A program made the translations under genes and the position numbers. The notes below the pieces were generated by a model that ran no database searches, was not told the DNA's origin, and was given only the letters and a program-made list of their open reading frames with translations. From the NCBI GenBank assembly GCA_905201915.1, contig CAJKQE010000099.1:1-8024 (forward strand): 8,024 bases of DNA. Reading direction: 5' to 3'. Of the stretch, positions 1-5,462 are shown piece after piece. Source of the stretch: an uncultured Lachnospiraceae bacterium (GTDB lineage Bacteria > Bacillota > Clostridia > Lachnospirales > Lachnospiraceae). The number at the start of each line of letters is the position of its first letter. Within the stretch, counting starts at the first letter, position 1.

Positions 1-505
1 CCAGCCGCTGTAAATTCTCCCTGGAAAAGTCCGCTTCATCTGCCAGAAATCTCCGGCACAGCTCCGCATAATTTGGTTTTTTCTGCTGCCGTTCCCTCCT
101 GAGGGCCCGTTCCAGACGAACGCCGTCATCCACAGCAATATAAAGCGGAATAACATGATCCTCTCCATAATAATTTCTCATATTTTCATAAGAAATCAAA
201 GTCCCAATCGCAAGGTAATCCTCATTTTCCAGATCCACCTGTCCGTCATCTACTGTAGCATAGCTCCAGGGACCGCTTACTGTCTCATAGGTGCGCAGCT
301 CAATCATTTTCCCCTCTTCAGAAAATCTCTGAAGGACTTCCGGCGTTGTAAAATAATATTCTACTCCATCCGTCTCTCCGTCCCGCATCGGTCTGGTTGT
401 ATACAGTATAATGGTTTTAAGCTTTGGGCAAACTTCCAAAAGCCTCTTATAAAGGGTATCCTTTCCAGAGGCGCTTTTTCCCATTAGATAAAAAATCTTT
501 CCCAT
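1..505 (-). CDS. Guanylate-kinase-like nucleotide kinase, C-terminus cut by window edge
   Basis: About 168 residues are visible and the rest lies left of the window. The N-terminus MGKIFYLMGKSASGKDT carries a P-loop (G9 to T17) after a short beta strand. TTRPMRDGETDGVEYYF at about residues 36-52 matches the GMP-binding signature of guanylate kinases, with R38, R41, E44 and Y50 in the expected places. By family knowledge the reaction would be ATP-dependent phosphorylation of GMP to GDP in the cytoplasm. The P-loop has Asp16 where the usual guanylate kinase has Ser or Thr, so this may be a diverged paralogue rather than the housekeeping enzyme. The ATG at 505-503 lies one base after the stop of the upstream decarboxylase, and its ribosome site (GGAAAGGA) sits inside that gene's 3' end. 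The two are almost certainly co-transcribed and translationally coupled. Confidence 0.85.
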   Translation of the reverse strand, partial: MGKIFYLMGKSASGKDTLYKRLLEVCPKLKTIILYTTRPMRDGETDGVEYYFTTPEVLQRFSEEGKMIELRTYETVSGPWSYATVDDGQVDLENEDYLAIGTLISYENMRNYYGEDHVIPLYIAVDDGVRLERALRRERQQKKPNYAELCRRFLADEADFSRENLQRL

Positions 506-506
506 A

Positions 507-2075
507 TTATTTCCTTTCCGTCCCAGGACTTTCTTTTAAAACGCGAAGCTTCATGCAGCTTTTATCTGCCATTCCCTGCACTGGAAGTCCCAATCCTTTA
601 TAATAAAAAATCTGGTTCAAAATCATTTCTGTTATACACTCTCCCGGCGTCACAATCGGAATTCCCGGCGGATATAAATAAATAAATTCCGCTGAAATTC
701 TTCCTTCGCACTGTTCCAGCAAAAGTGACTCCGACGGCAGATTCGCCGCCTCTGACGGCTTCTTCCGGATATCAGGCTGTTCCCAAATCCAGCAGTTATT
801 TTCCTCTGGCTTCCCGATTGTCACGAAAGCCTTCTCCCTTACCATTTCGACAGATGATTCTGAAGCTTCTTCTGCCAACCTGTTTTTTTCCAGACTTTCA
901 TCAATTTCCAGCAAAGCATCTGCCAGACGATCAAGATTCTCCTGACTGTCCATATAAGTCAGGATCGCCACTGCATAATCTGCTCCGCACATCTCCATCT
1001 CAATTCCATAATCCCGGCGAAGCCAGTCTCCTAACTGTTCTCCAGATAGATTTTTTCTGCATCCTCTGCACGAAATCACCAGCTTTGACAAGTCAATTCC
1101 GTACACTCCATTTTTTAAATTTTCGGACACAGAATATTCATTCAAACCACTGTTTATTTCTCCCAGAATCCGAAGCACCCTCAGATTTTCCAGACGTTTC
1201 CGAAGCAACATCAGTCTTTTCCAAAACTGAGCCATCGCGTCCTTTCCATTCTGGCTCATTTCATAAATACACTGTTCTATTCCCGCCATAAATATATAAG
1301 ATGGACTGCTGGTCTGAAACATCTGCAGATACCGCTCCACCCGGTCTATATCAATTCGTCCCTTTTGTCCATGAAGAAGCGCTGTCTGCGTAAAAGAAGG
1401 AAGGGTCTTATGAACACTCTGAATCACCAAATCTGCACCGCACTGAATGGCAGATTTTGGAAATACTCTATTTCCAAAGGAAAAATGAGCTCCATGAGCT
1501 TCATCTACAATCAGAGGAATTCCGTGGGCATGAACTATTTTTGCTATTTTTTCAACATCAGATACAATTCCATCATAGGTTGGGGAAACGATCAAAACTG
1601 CTTCTGTATCGGGATAACGATCCAAACTATTTTCCACATCCTCCGGAAGAATTCCTCCCTGTATCCCCATATCTTCAATTATTTGTGGATAAATATAACT
1701 CACTTTCGCATCCATGAGGATAACTCCGTGATAAGCAGATTTATGACAGTTCCGGCTCATAAGAATCCGCCCTCCCGGCCGTACTGTTCCGCAAATACTG
1801 CTGAGAATGCCGCAGGTGCTTCCATTAACCAGATACCATGTTTTATCACAACCATATACTTCTGATGCCCACTCCATAGATTCCTTCAAAATACCTTCCG
1901 GATGATGGAGATTGTCAAATCCATCTATTTCTGTAATGTCGATCGAAAAAGGATTTGGAAAATCAAATGTCAGCCAGCTTTCCTGATTTCGTTTGTGACC
2001 AGGCATATGACACGGTACCTGATCCGATTTTCCGTAATTCCTTAGTCTCGTAACGAGCAAATCCTCTTTTTTCAC
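507..2075 (-). CDS. Orn/Lys/Arg decarboxylase, short form, PLP-dependent
   Basis: This 522-residue protein is a fold-type I PLP enzyme of the Orn/Lys/Arg decarboxylase family, acting in the cytoplasm. Visible marks are the N-terminal PCHMPGHKR (residues 21-29), LVNGSTCG around 82-89, the PLP-contacting DEAHGAHF (191-198), and SVHKTLPSFTQ with the presumed Schiff-base Lys223. The C-terminal YPPGIPIVTPGE near residue 466-478 is typical of the family's C-terminal domain. The length fits the short form without the N-terminal wing domain of the acid-inducible enterobacterial enzymes. By family knowledge it would make a polyamine or diamine such as agmatine, cadaverine or putrescine, but the substrate cannot be told from sequence. 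Start: GAGAGGG precedes the ATG at 2075. It is first in an operon with the guanylate-kinase-like gene. An extended -10 and a palindrome lie upstream. Confidence 0.92.
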   Translation of the reverse strand: MKKEDLLVTRLRNYGKSDQVPCHMPGHKRNQESWLTFDFPNPFSIDITEIDGFDNLHHPEGILKESMEWASEVYGCDKTWYLVNGSTCGILSSICGTVRPGGRILMSRNCHKSAYHGVILMDAKVSYIYPQIIEDMGIQGGILPEDVENSLDRYPDTEAVLIVSPTYDGIVSDVEKIAKIVHAHGIPLIVDEAHGAHFSFGNRVFPKSAIQCGADLVIQSVHKTLPSFTQTALLHGQKGRIDIDRVERYLQMFQTSSPSYIFMAGIEQCIYEMSQNGKDAMAQFWKRLMLLRKRLENLRVLRILGEINSGLNEYSVSENLKNGVYGIDLSKLVISCRGCRKNLSGEQLGDWLRRDYGIEMEMCGADYAVAILTYMDSQENLDRLADALLEIDESLEKNRLAEEASESSVEMVREKAFVTIGKPEENNCWIWEQPDIRKKPSEAANLPSESLLLEQCEGRISAEFIYLYPPGIPIVTPGECITEMILNQIFYYKGLGLPVQGMADKSCMKLRVLKESPGTERK

Positions 2076-2111
2076 ATGAATACCCTCTCTTTTTCACCGT
2101 TGAATCATAGC

Positions 2112-2137
2112 TGCTACAAATCATATGAATTGTAGCA
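2112..2137. promoter_or_regulatory. 26-bp near-palindrome over the decarboxylase promoter
   Basis: The arms TGCTACAA (2112-2119) and TTGTAGCA (2130-2137) flank a centre containing CATATG. Only one base pair of the 26-bp symmetry is broken. The right arm read on the minus strand contains an extended -10 (TGC then TACAAT, with TACAAT at 2134-2129), about 55 bases upstream of the decarboxylase ATG. No good -35 is visible. A repressor dimer bound here would cover the -10 and the start point. The regulator is unknown. Confidence 0.5.
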
Positions 2138-2146
2138 CAGAACGCC

Positions 2147-2175
2147 TTTACATTCCACATTCTTTTCTCTATAAT
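2147..2175 (+). promoter_or_regulatory. Sigma-A-type promoter for the small gene at 2201
   Basis: TTTACA (2147-2152), a 17-bp spacer and a perfect TATAAT (2170-2175) form a strong housekeeping promoter that starts about 20 bases before the ATG at 2201. It stands back to back with the minus-strand decarboxylase promoter. Confidence 0.7.
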
Positions 2176-2200
2176 AAATGTGCGAAGGAGATGATTTTTT

Positions 2201-2428
2201 ATGCGTCAGATGGAATTTAAAATGGAACGCCAGGGACTTGTACAGGTTGGAGATAAAGTAGAAGTAGTTGAACGGGAAGGTGTTAATTACAGTTATATTA
2301 TTGAGCCGGCTGTAGCCATGTCCGGCTGTTACAAATCCCGTGATCGTCTGAAATCAAGAGAAGGTATTATCCGGGATATCCGGGAAAATGACCGAGGCTT
2401 TTATATTATCGCAGAATTTGATGAATAA
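2201..2428 (+). CDS. Small hypothetical protein, 75 aa, possibly a beta-barrel
   Basis: I do not recognise this gene. AAGGAG at 2185-2190 lies 10 bases before the ATG, and a near-consensus promoter lies just upstream, so it is very likely expressed. The protein is soluble and charged, with no signal peptide or membrane segment. The segment QVGDKVEVVE (about residues 15-24) and the C-terminal part GIIRDIRENDRGFYIIAEFDE-like stretch (about 55-75) alternate beta-prone strands and turns. This is reminiscent of small KOW or SH3-like barrels, but that is inference only. It is transcribed divergently from the decarboxylase and convergently to the membrane protein gene. Its downstream end is a hairpin shared with that gene. 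Confidence 0.75.
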   Translation: MRQMEFKMERQGLVQVGDKVEVVEREGVNYSYIIEPAVAMSGCYKSRDRLKSREGIIRDIRENDRGFYIIAEFDE

Positions 2429-2434
2429 CAGAAA

Positions 2435-2477
2435 AACAGGATTATGACAGCTCTTATTTCACTGTCATAATCCTGTT
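2435..2477 (-). terminator. Rho-independent terminator between convergent genes
   Basis: A perfect 16-bp stem (2435-2450 with 2462-2477) has an 11-base loop. On the minus strand it is followed by a short U-rich tract (TTTTT, complement of 2432-2436), which suits termination of the 2454-4130 gene. The 3' arm relative to the plus strand (2462-2477) lies within the last codons of the minus-strand gene, and the stop codon is in the loop. On the plus strand there is no U tract, so it would be a weaker stop for the 75-aa gene. Confidence 0.75.
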
Positions 2478-4130
2478 ATGATCCGGAATAATCAACGTTT
2501 TTCTCCACTTTACAATAGGTGTTTCATTTTTCTCCCAATAACAATCATTCCAATAGCAATACACATCACCATCCTGTATCAGAACAAATTCCAGATAATC
2601 ATCGCCTGTGGTTTCCGTACCGCTGCGAAGCTCTCTGTCATCAAGAAAGCTCATCTGACCATTCATGGAAATCACTGCAATCACACCATATCCGCTTTTC
2701 CAGCTTTTTGGCGCATAATCTCCATACATTTGATCCGCTTCCTTTGAGTAATACAATTCGTAAATACGTCCCTTAAATCGCTCTCCTATCTTCTCTGCCT
2801 CTTCCTTTCGGTTCAGCGGTTTTTTATAAAGCTGGCTGTAATGGGCTCCGGAATTCCCCTTCTTTTCACATGCACTGTAGTACAGATTATTTCCTGCAAT
2901 GCAGAAGCTATCAATGGTTTTTCCCTGCTGTTCAAATAAAGATTCATGCCCGTTTACCATTTCAAATACAGCCATTTCCCCTTTATTTTCCGTTTCCTTC
3001 AAAGAATAAGTATGATTTCCGTACACAGAAACGTCAGGCCTTACATTCACCACTCTGTTGCAGGACATTTCAAAAATGCGATCCCCGTAATGCACGCTTC
3101 CGTCTGCATCCGTACAAAGAGTCCGTCCCAGGGTATCATAAATATAAATATCCTCGCCCTCTTTTTCCGCATAATACCCAGGCTCAAACTCTTCAAATTC
3201 CTTATCAATATCAAATCTCTGAATCCGGCCATCCCACTCTGCATAAATACCATCCTGCCATACCCGATAATTACTTACATCCTGGGTAATGATCTCCGTC
3301 CTTGTGCCATCATTGCTGACCCGATATAAAGTATGATACAGGGTAGGACGCACTTGGGAAAGCTTGGTATCCTTCCGTTCCGGACAAGGCAGATAATATG
3401 TCCATCCGTCCTTTTTCTGAATTTCCGGATTGATTTCTTCCTCTCCGGACAGCTCCGTTGCAGATAAGGGCATAGAATATAGAACTTGTCCAATTTCTGA
3501 AAGGAATACAGCCTTATCTCCAACCTGAATCACGATATCTTTTTTTTCTGTCTCTGCCGGCAATGTTACCCCTTCACCTGAATTGTCAAAAAAACGCCGC
3601 TCAAAGGGTTCACTTATATGCTGCAGCCTCTGTCTGACCTTATAAAATCCAATTACCACTACTACCGCCGCCAGAAAAACCAGCACAATAGAAATCACAC
3701 TTTTGACCACCGGACGAGAAGGCTCCTTCTCTGCAGGTGTTTCTGCCTCATCTACCAGTCCAAGTCTATCCTCAATTTCTAAAAGGACAGATGTTTCATC
3801 CAGGTTCGAACGATTTTCTTTCTTTGCTTCTTTAGACTGCATCTTTTCTTCCGCATAGGAAGATTCCAGCATTTCTCTGGTAGCTTCCAGCTTTGTTTCT
3901 GCCCAGAAATCTGCACGCTTCATCAGCCATTCCAAAGGAGATTTTTCTTTCTGAAGCTGAGACGATCTCTGATATGCCTCCATATAGGTAAGGATCAGCA
4001 GCTCCCGGACTTTTTCTTCCTGATTAAAAATCAATTTTCCATGGCGGTACAAAGTTTGATAAGTTGTAATGTAAAGGGTTTCAAATTCATCAATCCAGAC
4101 AGGTTTAACAGATGTATTTTTTTTATTCAT
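2454..4130 (-). CDS. Membrane-anchored protein with sigma region-2-like N-terminus and extracytoplasmic sensor-like domain
   Basis: The protein has about 558 residues. The N-terminal 90 residues, with FETLYITTYQTLYRHGKLIF followed by QEEKVRELLILTYMEAYQ and a W-rich helix, resemble region 2 of ECF sigma factors. No region 4 helix-turn-helix is present. A charged linker rich in Glu and Lys follows, then one hydrophobic segment (VISIVLVFLAAVVVVIGFY, about residues 145-163) with Lys/Arg after it. The remaining 390 or so residues are hydrophilic and rich in beta-strand and aromatic residues, with repeated YxLxxDGxxxxY-like patterns that suggest a beta-propeller-type outer domain (inference). Start: a longer frame from 4163 exists, but its ATG coincides with the likely -10 and lacks a ribosome site. 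ATG 4130, preceded by GAGG and AAGGAAG, is preferred; ATG 4145 is an alternative. The function is unknown; a membrane signalling role is plausible. Confidence 0.75.
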   Translation of the reverse strand: MNKKNTSVKPVWIDEFETLYITTYQTLYRHGKLIFNQEEKVRELLILTYMEAYQRSSQLQKEKSPLEWLMKRADFWAETKLEATREMLESSYAEEKMQSKEAKKENRSNLDETSVLLEIEDRLGLVDEAETPAEKEPSRPVVKSVISIVLVFLAAVVVVIGFYKVRQRLQHISEPFERRFFDNSGEGVTLPAETEKKDIVIQVGDKAVFLSEIGQVLYSMPLSATELSGEEEINPEIQKKDGWTYYLPCPERKDTKLSQVRPTLYHTLYRVSNDGTRTEIITQDVSNYRVWQDGIYAEWDGRIQRFDIDKEFEEFEPGYYAEKEGEDIYIYDTLGRTLCTDADGSVHYGDRIFEMSCNRVVNVRPDVSVYGNHTYSLKETENKGEMAVFEMVNGHESLFEQQGKTIDSFCIAGNNLYYSACEKKGNSGAHYSQLYKKPLNRKEEAEKIGERFKGRIYELYYSKEADQMYGDYAPKSWKSGYGVIAVISMNGQMSFLDDRELRSGTETTGDDYLEFVLIQDGDVYCYWNDCYWEKNETPIVKWRKTLIIPDHNRIMTVK

Positions 4131-4161
4131 CTTCCTTAACCTCATCCTCTTCCTGCTTCTC

Positions 4162-4190
4162 ATATTAACAAATAATCAGATATTTGACAA
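4162..4190 (-). promoter_or_regulatory. Putative promoter of the membrane protein gene
   Basis: Read on the minus strand, TTGTCA (4190-4185), a 17-bp spacer and TAATAT (4167-4162) form a plausible sigma-A promoter. Its -10 overlaps the ATG at 4163, which argues that translation starts further downstream. Confidence 0.5.
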
Positions 4191-4206
4191 GGTTTTTCCT
4201 ATAACA

Positions 4207-4245
4207 CAAAAAAGCCGTTTTCCTTATAAATATTAGGAAAACGAC
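4207..4245 (-). terminator. Original tRNA-Lys terminator, now behind a tRNA fragment
   Basis: Read on the minus strand, a 10-bp stem (4245-4236 with 4223-4214, one G-U pair) is followed by six U (4213-4208). It is near-identical in layout to the hairpin at 7959-7997, but the loop sequence differs. By the topology of integration this is the displaced chromosomal copy. Confidence 0.85.
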
Positions 4246-4292
4246 CTCACTGAGCGTGCGGGGATTCGAACCCCGGACAACTTGATTAAAAG
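4236..4292 (-). repeat. attL: left copy of the attachment-site repeat
   Basis: Positions 4236-4272 match 7988-8024 exactly. The tRNA-like sequence continues to about 4292 (C32 of the anticodon loop); beyond that, position 30 and 28 partners of the anticodon stem mismatch. The shared core therefore probably ends at the anticodon loop, which would be the crossover region. The right copy is cut by the window edge, so its full length cannot be measured here. Confidence 0.85.
4251..4292 (-). pseudogene. 3' half of tRNA-Lys(UUU) left by integration
   Basis: Read on the minus strand, positions 4292-4251 give the anticodon loop CUUUUAA, the 3' anticodon strand UCAAG, a five-base variable loop, a perfect T-stem CGGGG/CCCCG around TTCGAAT, the acceptor strand CACGCTC and discriminator A. 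CCA is not encoded. No D-arm or 5' acceptor strand follows upstream, so this is not a functional tRNA. It is the displaced chromosomal 3' end. Confidence 0.85.
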
Positions 4293-4365
4293 TTAGAATT
4301 GTTTGGATTATCTGTTATTTTCCTTAAACTTAAATAATTATTTTTATATTTAGGAGGTCTATTTT

Positions 4366-4566
4366 ATGCGGTTTTATGAAGAGAAAAAACGTTTAAACAT
4401 TACTGTTCCTGTTAAGTTGTATAATCTATTGGAACGTGATTCTATTATGTATGGTATGTCAAAATCAACTATAGTTCAAAATGCTATTGCTCGTTATTAC
4501 CGGGATGAACTGCCGCCTGTGTCAAGCGGCAAGGAATCGCCGTCAGGCGGTGACGATACGCCGTAG
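4366..4566 (+). CDS. Ribbon-helix-helix DNA-binding protein (CopG/Arc type), 66 aa
   Basis: Residues 10-47 show the RHH pattern: a beta strand LNITVPVKL, a first helix YNLLERDSIMYG, the turn MSKS, and a second helix TIVQNAIARYYRDEL. By family knowledge such proteins dimerise and insert the paired strands into the DNA major groove, acting as repressors or, in mobile elements, sometimes as copy-number, relaxosome or excision accessory factors. AGGAGG at 4352-4357 lies 8 bases before the ATG. The C-terminal tail PPVSSGKESPSGGDDTP is low-complexity and is encoded by the left arm and loop of a GC-rich hairpin, so it may have been acquired by readthrough into that structure. The gene sits 73 bases inside attL, where a recombination directionality factor could be expected, but nothing specific supports that role. 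Confidence 0.8.
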   Translation: MRFYEEKKRLNITVPVKLYNLLERDSIMYGMSKSTIVQNAIARYYRDELPPVSSGKESPSGGDDTP

Positions 4567-4588
4567 GGCAACGCTTGACGCAGTTTTT
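4517..4588 (+). terminator. GC-rich hairpin with U tract ending the first RHH gene
   Basis: A 12-bp stem (4517-4528 with 4572-4583, one G-U pair) encloses a 43-base loop with its own inner hairpin (CGTCA 4541-4545 with TGACG 4551-4555). TTTTT follows at 4584-4588. The left arm and the stop codon of the RHH gene are within the structure. It can serve as a terminator; its size and GC content also suit a single-strand DNA or RNA structure. Confidence 0.6.
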
Positions 4589-4605
4589 AGATGCTAAAAT
4601 GTAGG

Positions 4606-4645
4606 CAAGAGGACGTAGGAACGCAGTTCCGTTTAAGTCCTCTTG
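4606..4645. repeat. Nested inverted repeat between the two RHH genes
   Basis: CAAGAGGAC (4606-4614) pairs with GTCCTCTTG (4637-4645), and inside it GGAAC (4618-4622) pairs with GTTCC (4626-4630) across a 3-base loop. It lies just beyond the 3' ends of two converging genes. It may be a minus-strand terminator (a short U-rich tract follows on that strand) or a replication-related structure. Confidence 0.55.
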
Positions 4646-4670
4646 ATTACATGCCAGCGGCAGGCTAAAA

Positions 4671-4895
4671 TTATTGTATTTTATTTTTAATATAGTCGAA
4701 TTTGGCTTGTTTTATTTCGTTATTGTCTTTATCTGTTAACACGCCGTTTGTTTTTTCAAATTCTTCTATATATCTTTCTATCATTAGTTCTCCCATTTTA
4801 CTTTCGCTTCTTCGGTAATAGTTGCATAATTTTTTAAATTTTTCATAGTAGGTATCTGTTAATAAGATTTGTATTTTAGGTCTATTACTTGGCAT
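4671..4895 (-). CDS. Ribbon-helix-helix DNA-binding protein, 74 aa, probable autorepressor
   Basis: The first 46 residues fit the RHH fold: basic N-terminus, beta strand PKIQILLTD (6-14), helix TYYEKFKKLCNYY (15-27), turn RRSES and second helix KMGELMIERYIEEFEK (33-48). The C-terminal 26 residues are charged and Lys/Asn rich. Start: AAAAGGAG at 4913-4906 lies 10 bases before the ATG. It is the only minus-strand gene of the element and is divergent from the orf-rep-int genes. The spacer holds helically phased AAGTGATT repeats and a perfect palindrome around promoters for both directions. Taken together, this suggests it represses its own gene and the replication genes, as CopG-type proteins do in rolling-circle plasmids (inference from family and layout). 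Confidence 0.8.
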   Translation of the reverse strand: MPSNRPKIQILLTDTYYEKFKKLCNYYRRSESKMGELMIERYIEEFEKTNGVLTDKDNNEIKQAKFDYIKNKIQ

Positions 4896-4934
4896 TATGT
4901 CTTTTCTCCTTTTTATAACTTTATTGTATGTCTA

Positions 4935-4967
4935 AAGTAATTATAAGTGATTGTAAGTGATTCACTT
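4935..4967. repeat. Operator-like repeats at 10-bp spacing
   Basis: AAGTAATT (4935-4942), AAGTGATT (4945-4952) and AAGTGATT (4955-4962) recur exactly every 10 bp, one helical turn. The last is also half of the palindrome AAGTGA-T-TCACTT (4955-4967). The same AAGTGA/TCACTT core forms the centre of the larger palindrome at 4982-5012. A minus-strand TATAAT (4945-4940) lies within the array. This arrangement is what cooperative RHH dimers bind. Confidence 0.65.
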
Positions 4968-4979
4968 TTGTTGTATGAT
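4951..4979 (+). promoter_or_regulatory. Putative rightward promoter for the orf-rep-int genes
   Basis: TTGTAA (4951-4956), a 17-bp spacer and TATGAT (4974-4979) make a moderate sigma-A promoter. The -35 lies in the AAGTGATT array and the start point near 4986 falls in the 31-bp palindrome, so binding there should repress it. No better promoter is visible closer to the gene at 5234. Confidence 0.45.
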
Positions 4980-4981
4980 GT

Positions 4982-5012
4982 AGTTATTAAAAGTGATTCA
5001 CTTTTAATAACT
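4982..5012. repeat. Perfect 31-bp palindrome between divergent promoters
   Basis: The 15-base arms AGTTATTAAAAGTGA and TCACTTTTAATAACT flank a single central base (4997) with no mismatch. It carries the same AAGTGATTCACTT core as the nearby array. It covers the expected start point of the rightward promoter and lies just downstream of the leftward one. It has no U tract on either side, so it is better read as an operator than a terminator. Confidence 0.75.
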
Positions 5013-5028
5013 GTTAATAGTTTGTTTT

Positions 5029-5057
5029 ATTATACCATGGTAAAAATCTTTGTTCAA
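5029..5057 (-). promoter_or_regulatory. Putative leftward promoter for the second RHH gene
   Basis: Read on the minus strand, TTGAAC (5057-5052), a 17-bp spacer and a perfect TATAAT (5034-5029) form a good sigma-A promoter. The start near 5022 would give a leader of about 125 bases containing the palindrome and the repeat array before the ATG at 4895. A second TATAAT at 4945-4940 is an alternative nearer promoter, with a poor -35. Confidence 0.6.
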
Positions 5058-5227
5058 GCGGTTGTTGTCGGTGCATCGGTAACCGTCAAATTAGTGTTTT
5101 GTTCTGCTATGATGGAATAGCAATCCCTCCTTTTCGAAAAACCTATGTGTCCATTATTAAGGTGCTGTTTAGTGCCTTAATAGTGGCATGCTATTTATTA
5201 TTATATTATAAAAGATGATAAGGTGGG
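5037..5227 (+). promoter_or_regulatory. Structured leader ahead of the first small gene, possible attenuator
   Basis: The 338 bases between 4896 and 5233 hold no strong gene. In the right half are a GCTAT/ATAGC hairpin (5106-5121) and a 15-bp stem (5151-5165 with 5172-5186, three G-U pairs, 6-base loop). CCCTCCTT (5125-5132) can pair with the ribosome site AAGGTGGG (5220-5227), with one mismatch. A 27-codon hydrophobic reading frame (5037-5120) stops just before the anti-ribosome-site sequence, but it has no visible ribosome site of its own. Confidence 0.35.
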
Positions 5228-5233
5228 TTGTAT

Positions 5234-5422
5234 ATGGGTCGTTATACAGAGGAAATGAAACTTTGGTTGTTTGATTTAGCACATGGAAATTTGTCTGATT
5301 CTCAGATTTTAAGTGGATTCTTAAAACATTATGTTTTATTTGACTTTGGTATATTGAATGTTCAAAATGATATTGTTTTCCATACTGTGTATGGTCTTGA
5401 TAGGGTTTCCTTCGCCGGGTGA
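5234..5422 (+). CDS. Hypothetical small protein of the element, 62 aa
   Basis: I do not recognise this protein. The reading frame can begin with TTG at 5228, but the ATG at 5234 has AGGTGG (5221-5226) at a 7-base spacing and is the better start. The protein MGRYTEEMKLWLFDLAHG... is mildly acidic, with amphipathic helical stretches in the first 30 residues and a hydrophobic, beta-prone second half. No membrane segment or known motif is visible. It is first in the rightward gene series and 40 bases ahead of the Cys-rich gene. Its position between repressor and rep is where rolling-circle plasmids often carry small replication or copy-control proteins, but that is only context. Confidence 0.55.
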   Translation: MGRYTEEMKLWLFDLAHGNLSDSQILSGFLKHYVLFDFGILNVQNDIVFHTVYGLDRVSFAG

Positions 5423-5462
5423 TAGAACTGTATTCTGCAGTTTAATTGAGGAGGTTGTATAT

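Noticed and set aside
155..487. Plus-strand 110-aa frame opposite the kinase gene
   Set aside because: It is an antisense shadow of the guanylate-kinase-like gene.
725..1865. Plus-strand open frames opposite the decarboxylase
   Set aside because: They are antisense shadows of a gene with clear family motifs, and have no ribosome sites or recognisable protein features.
1963..2160. Minus-strand 65-aa frame upstream of the decarboxylase
   Set aside because: It overlaps the decarboxylase start out of frame and crosses its promoter; no ribosome site is visible.
2478..3329. Open frames opposite the membrane protein gene
   Set aside because: They are antisense shadows, rich in His, Pro and Ser as expected from reverse reading.
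4251..4326. Complete tRNA-Lys at the left junction
   Set aside because: Only the anticodon loop to the 3' end is present. The expected 5' anticodon strand mismatches and no D-arm or 5' acceptor strand exists.
4366..4895. Toxin-antitoxin pair made of the two RHH genes
   Set aside because: The genes converge rather than form an operon, and neither is paired with a toxin-like partner.
4935..5012. CRISPR or Rep-iteron array
   Set aside because: The repeats are too short and closely spaced for CRISPR, and the Rep here is of the nicking, hairpin-origin type, not an iteron binder; an RHH operator explains them better.
5037..5120. 27-codon hydrophobic frame as a separate gene or type I toxin
   Set aside because: No ribosome site precedes it and it matches no toxin pattern I know; kept only as a speculative leader.
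5358..5462. N-terminal extension of the Cys-rich protein
   Set aside because: The upstream ATG has no ribosome site and overlaps the 62-aa gene, whereas GAGGAGG precedes ATG 5463.
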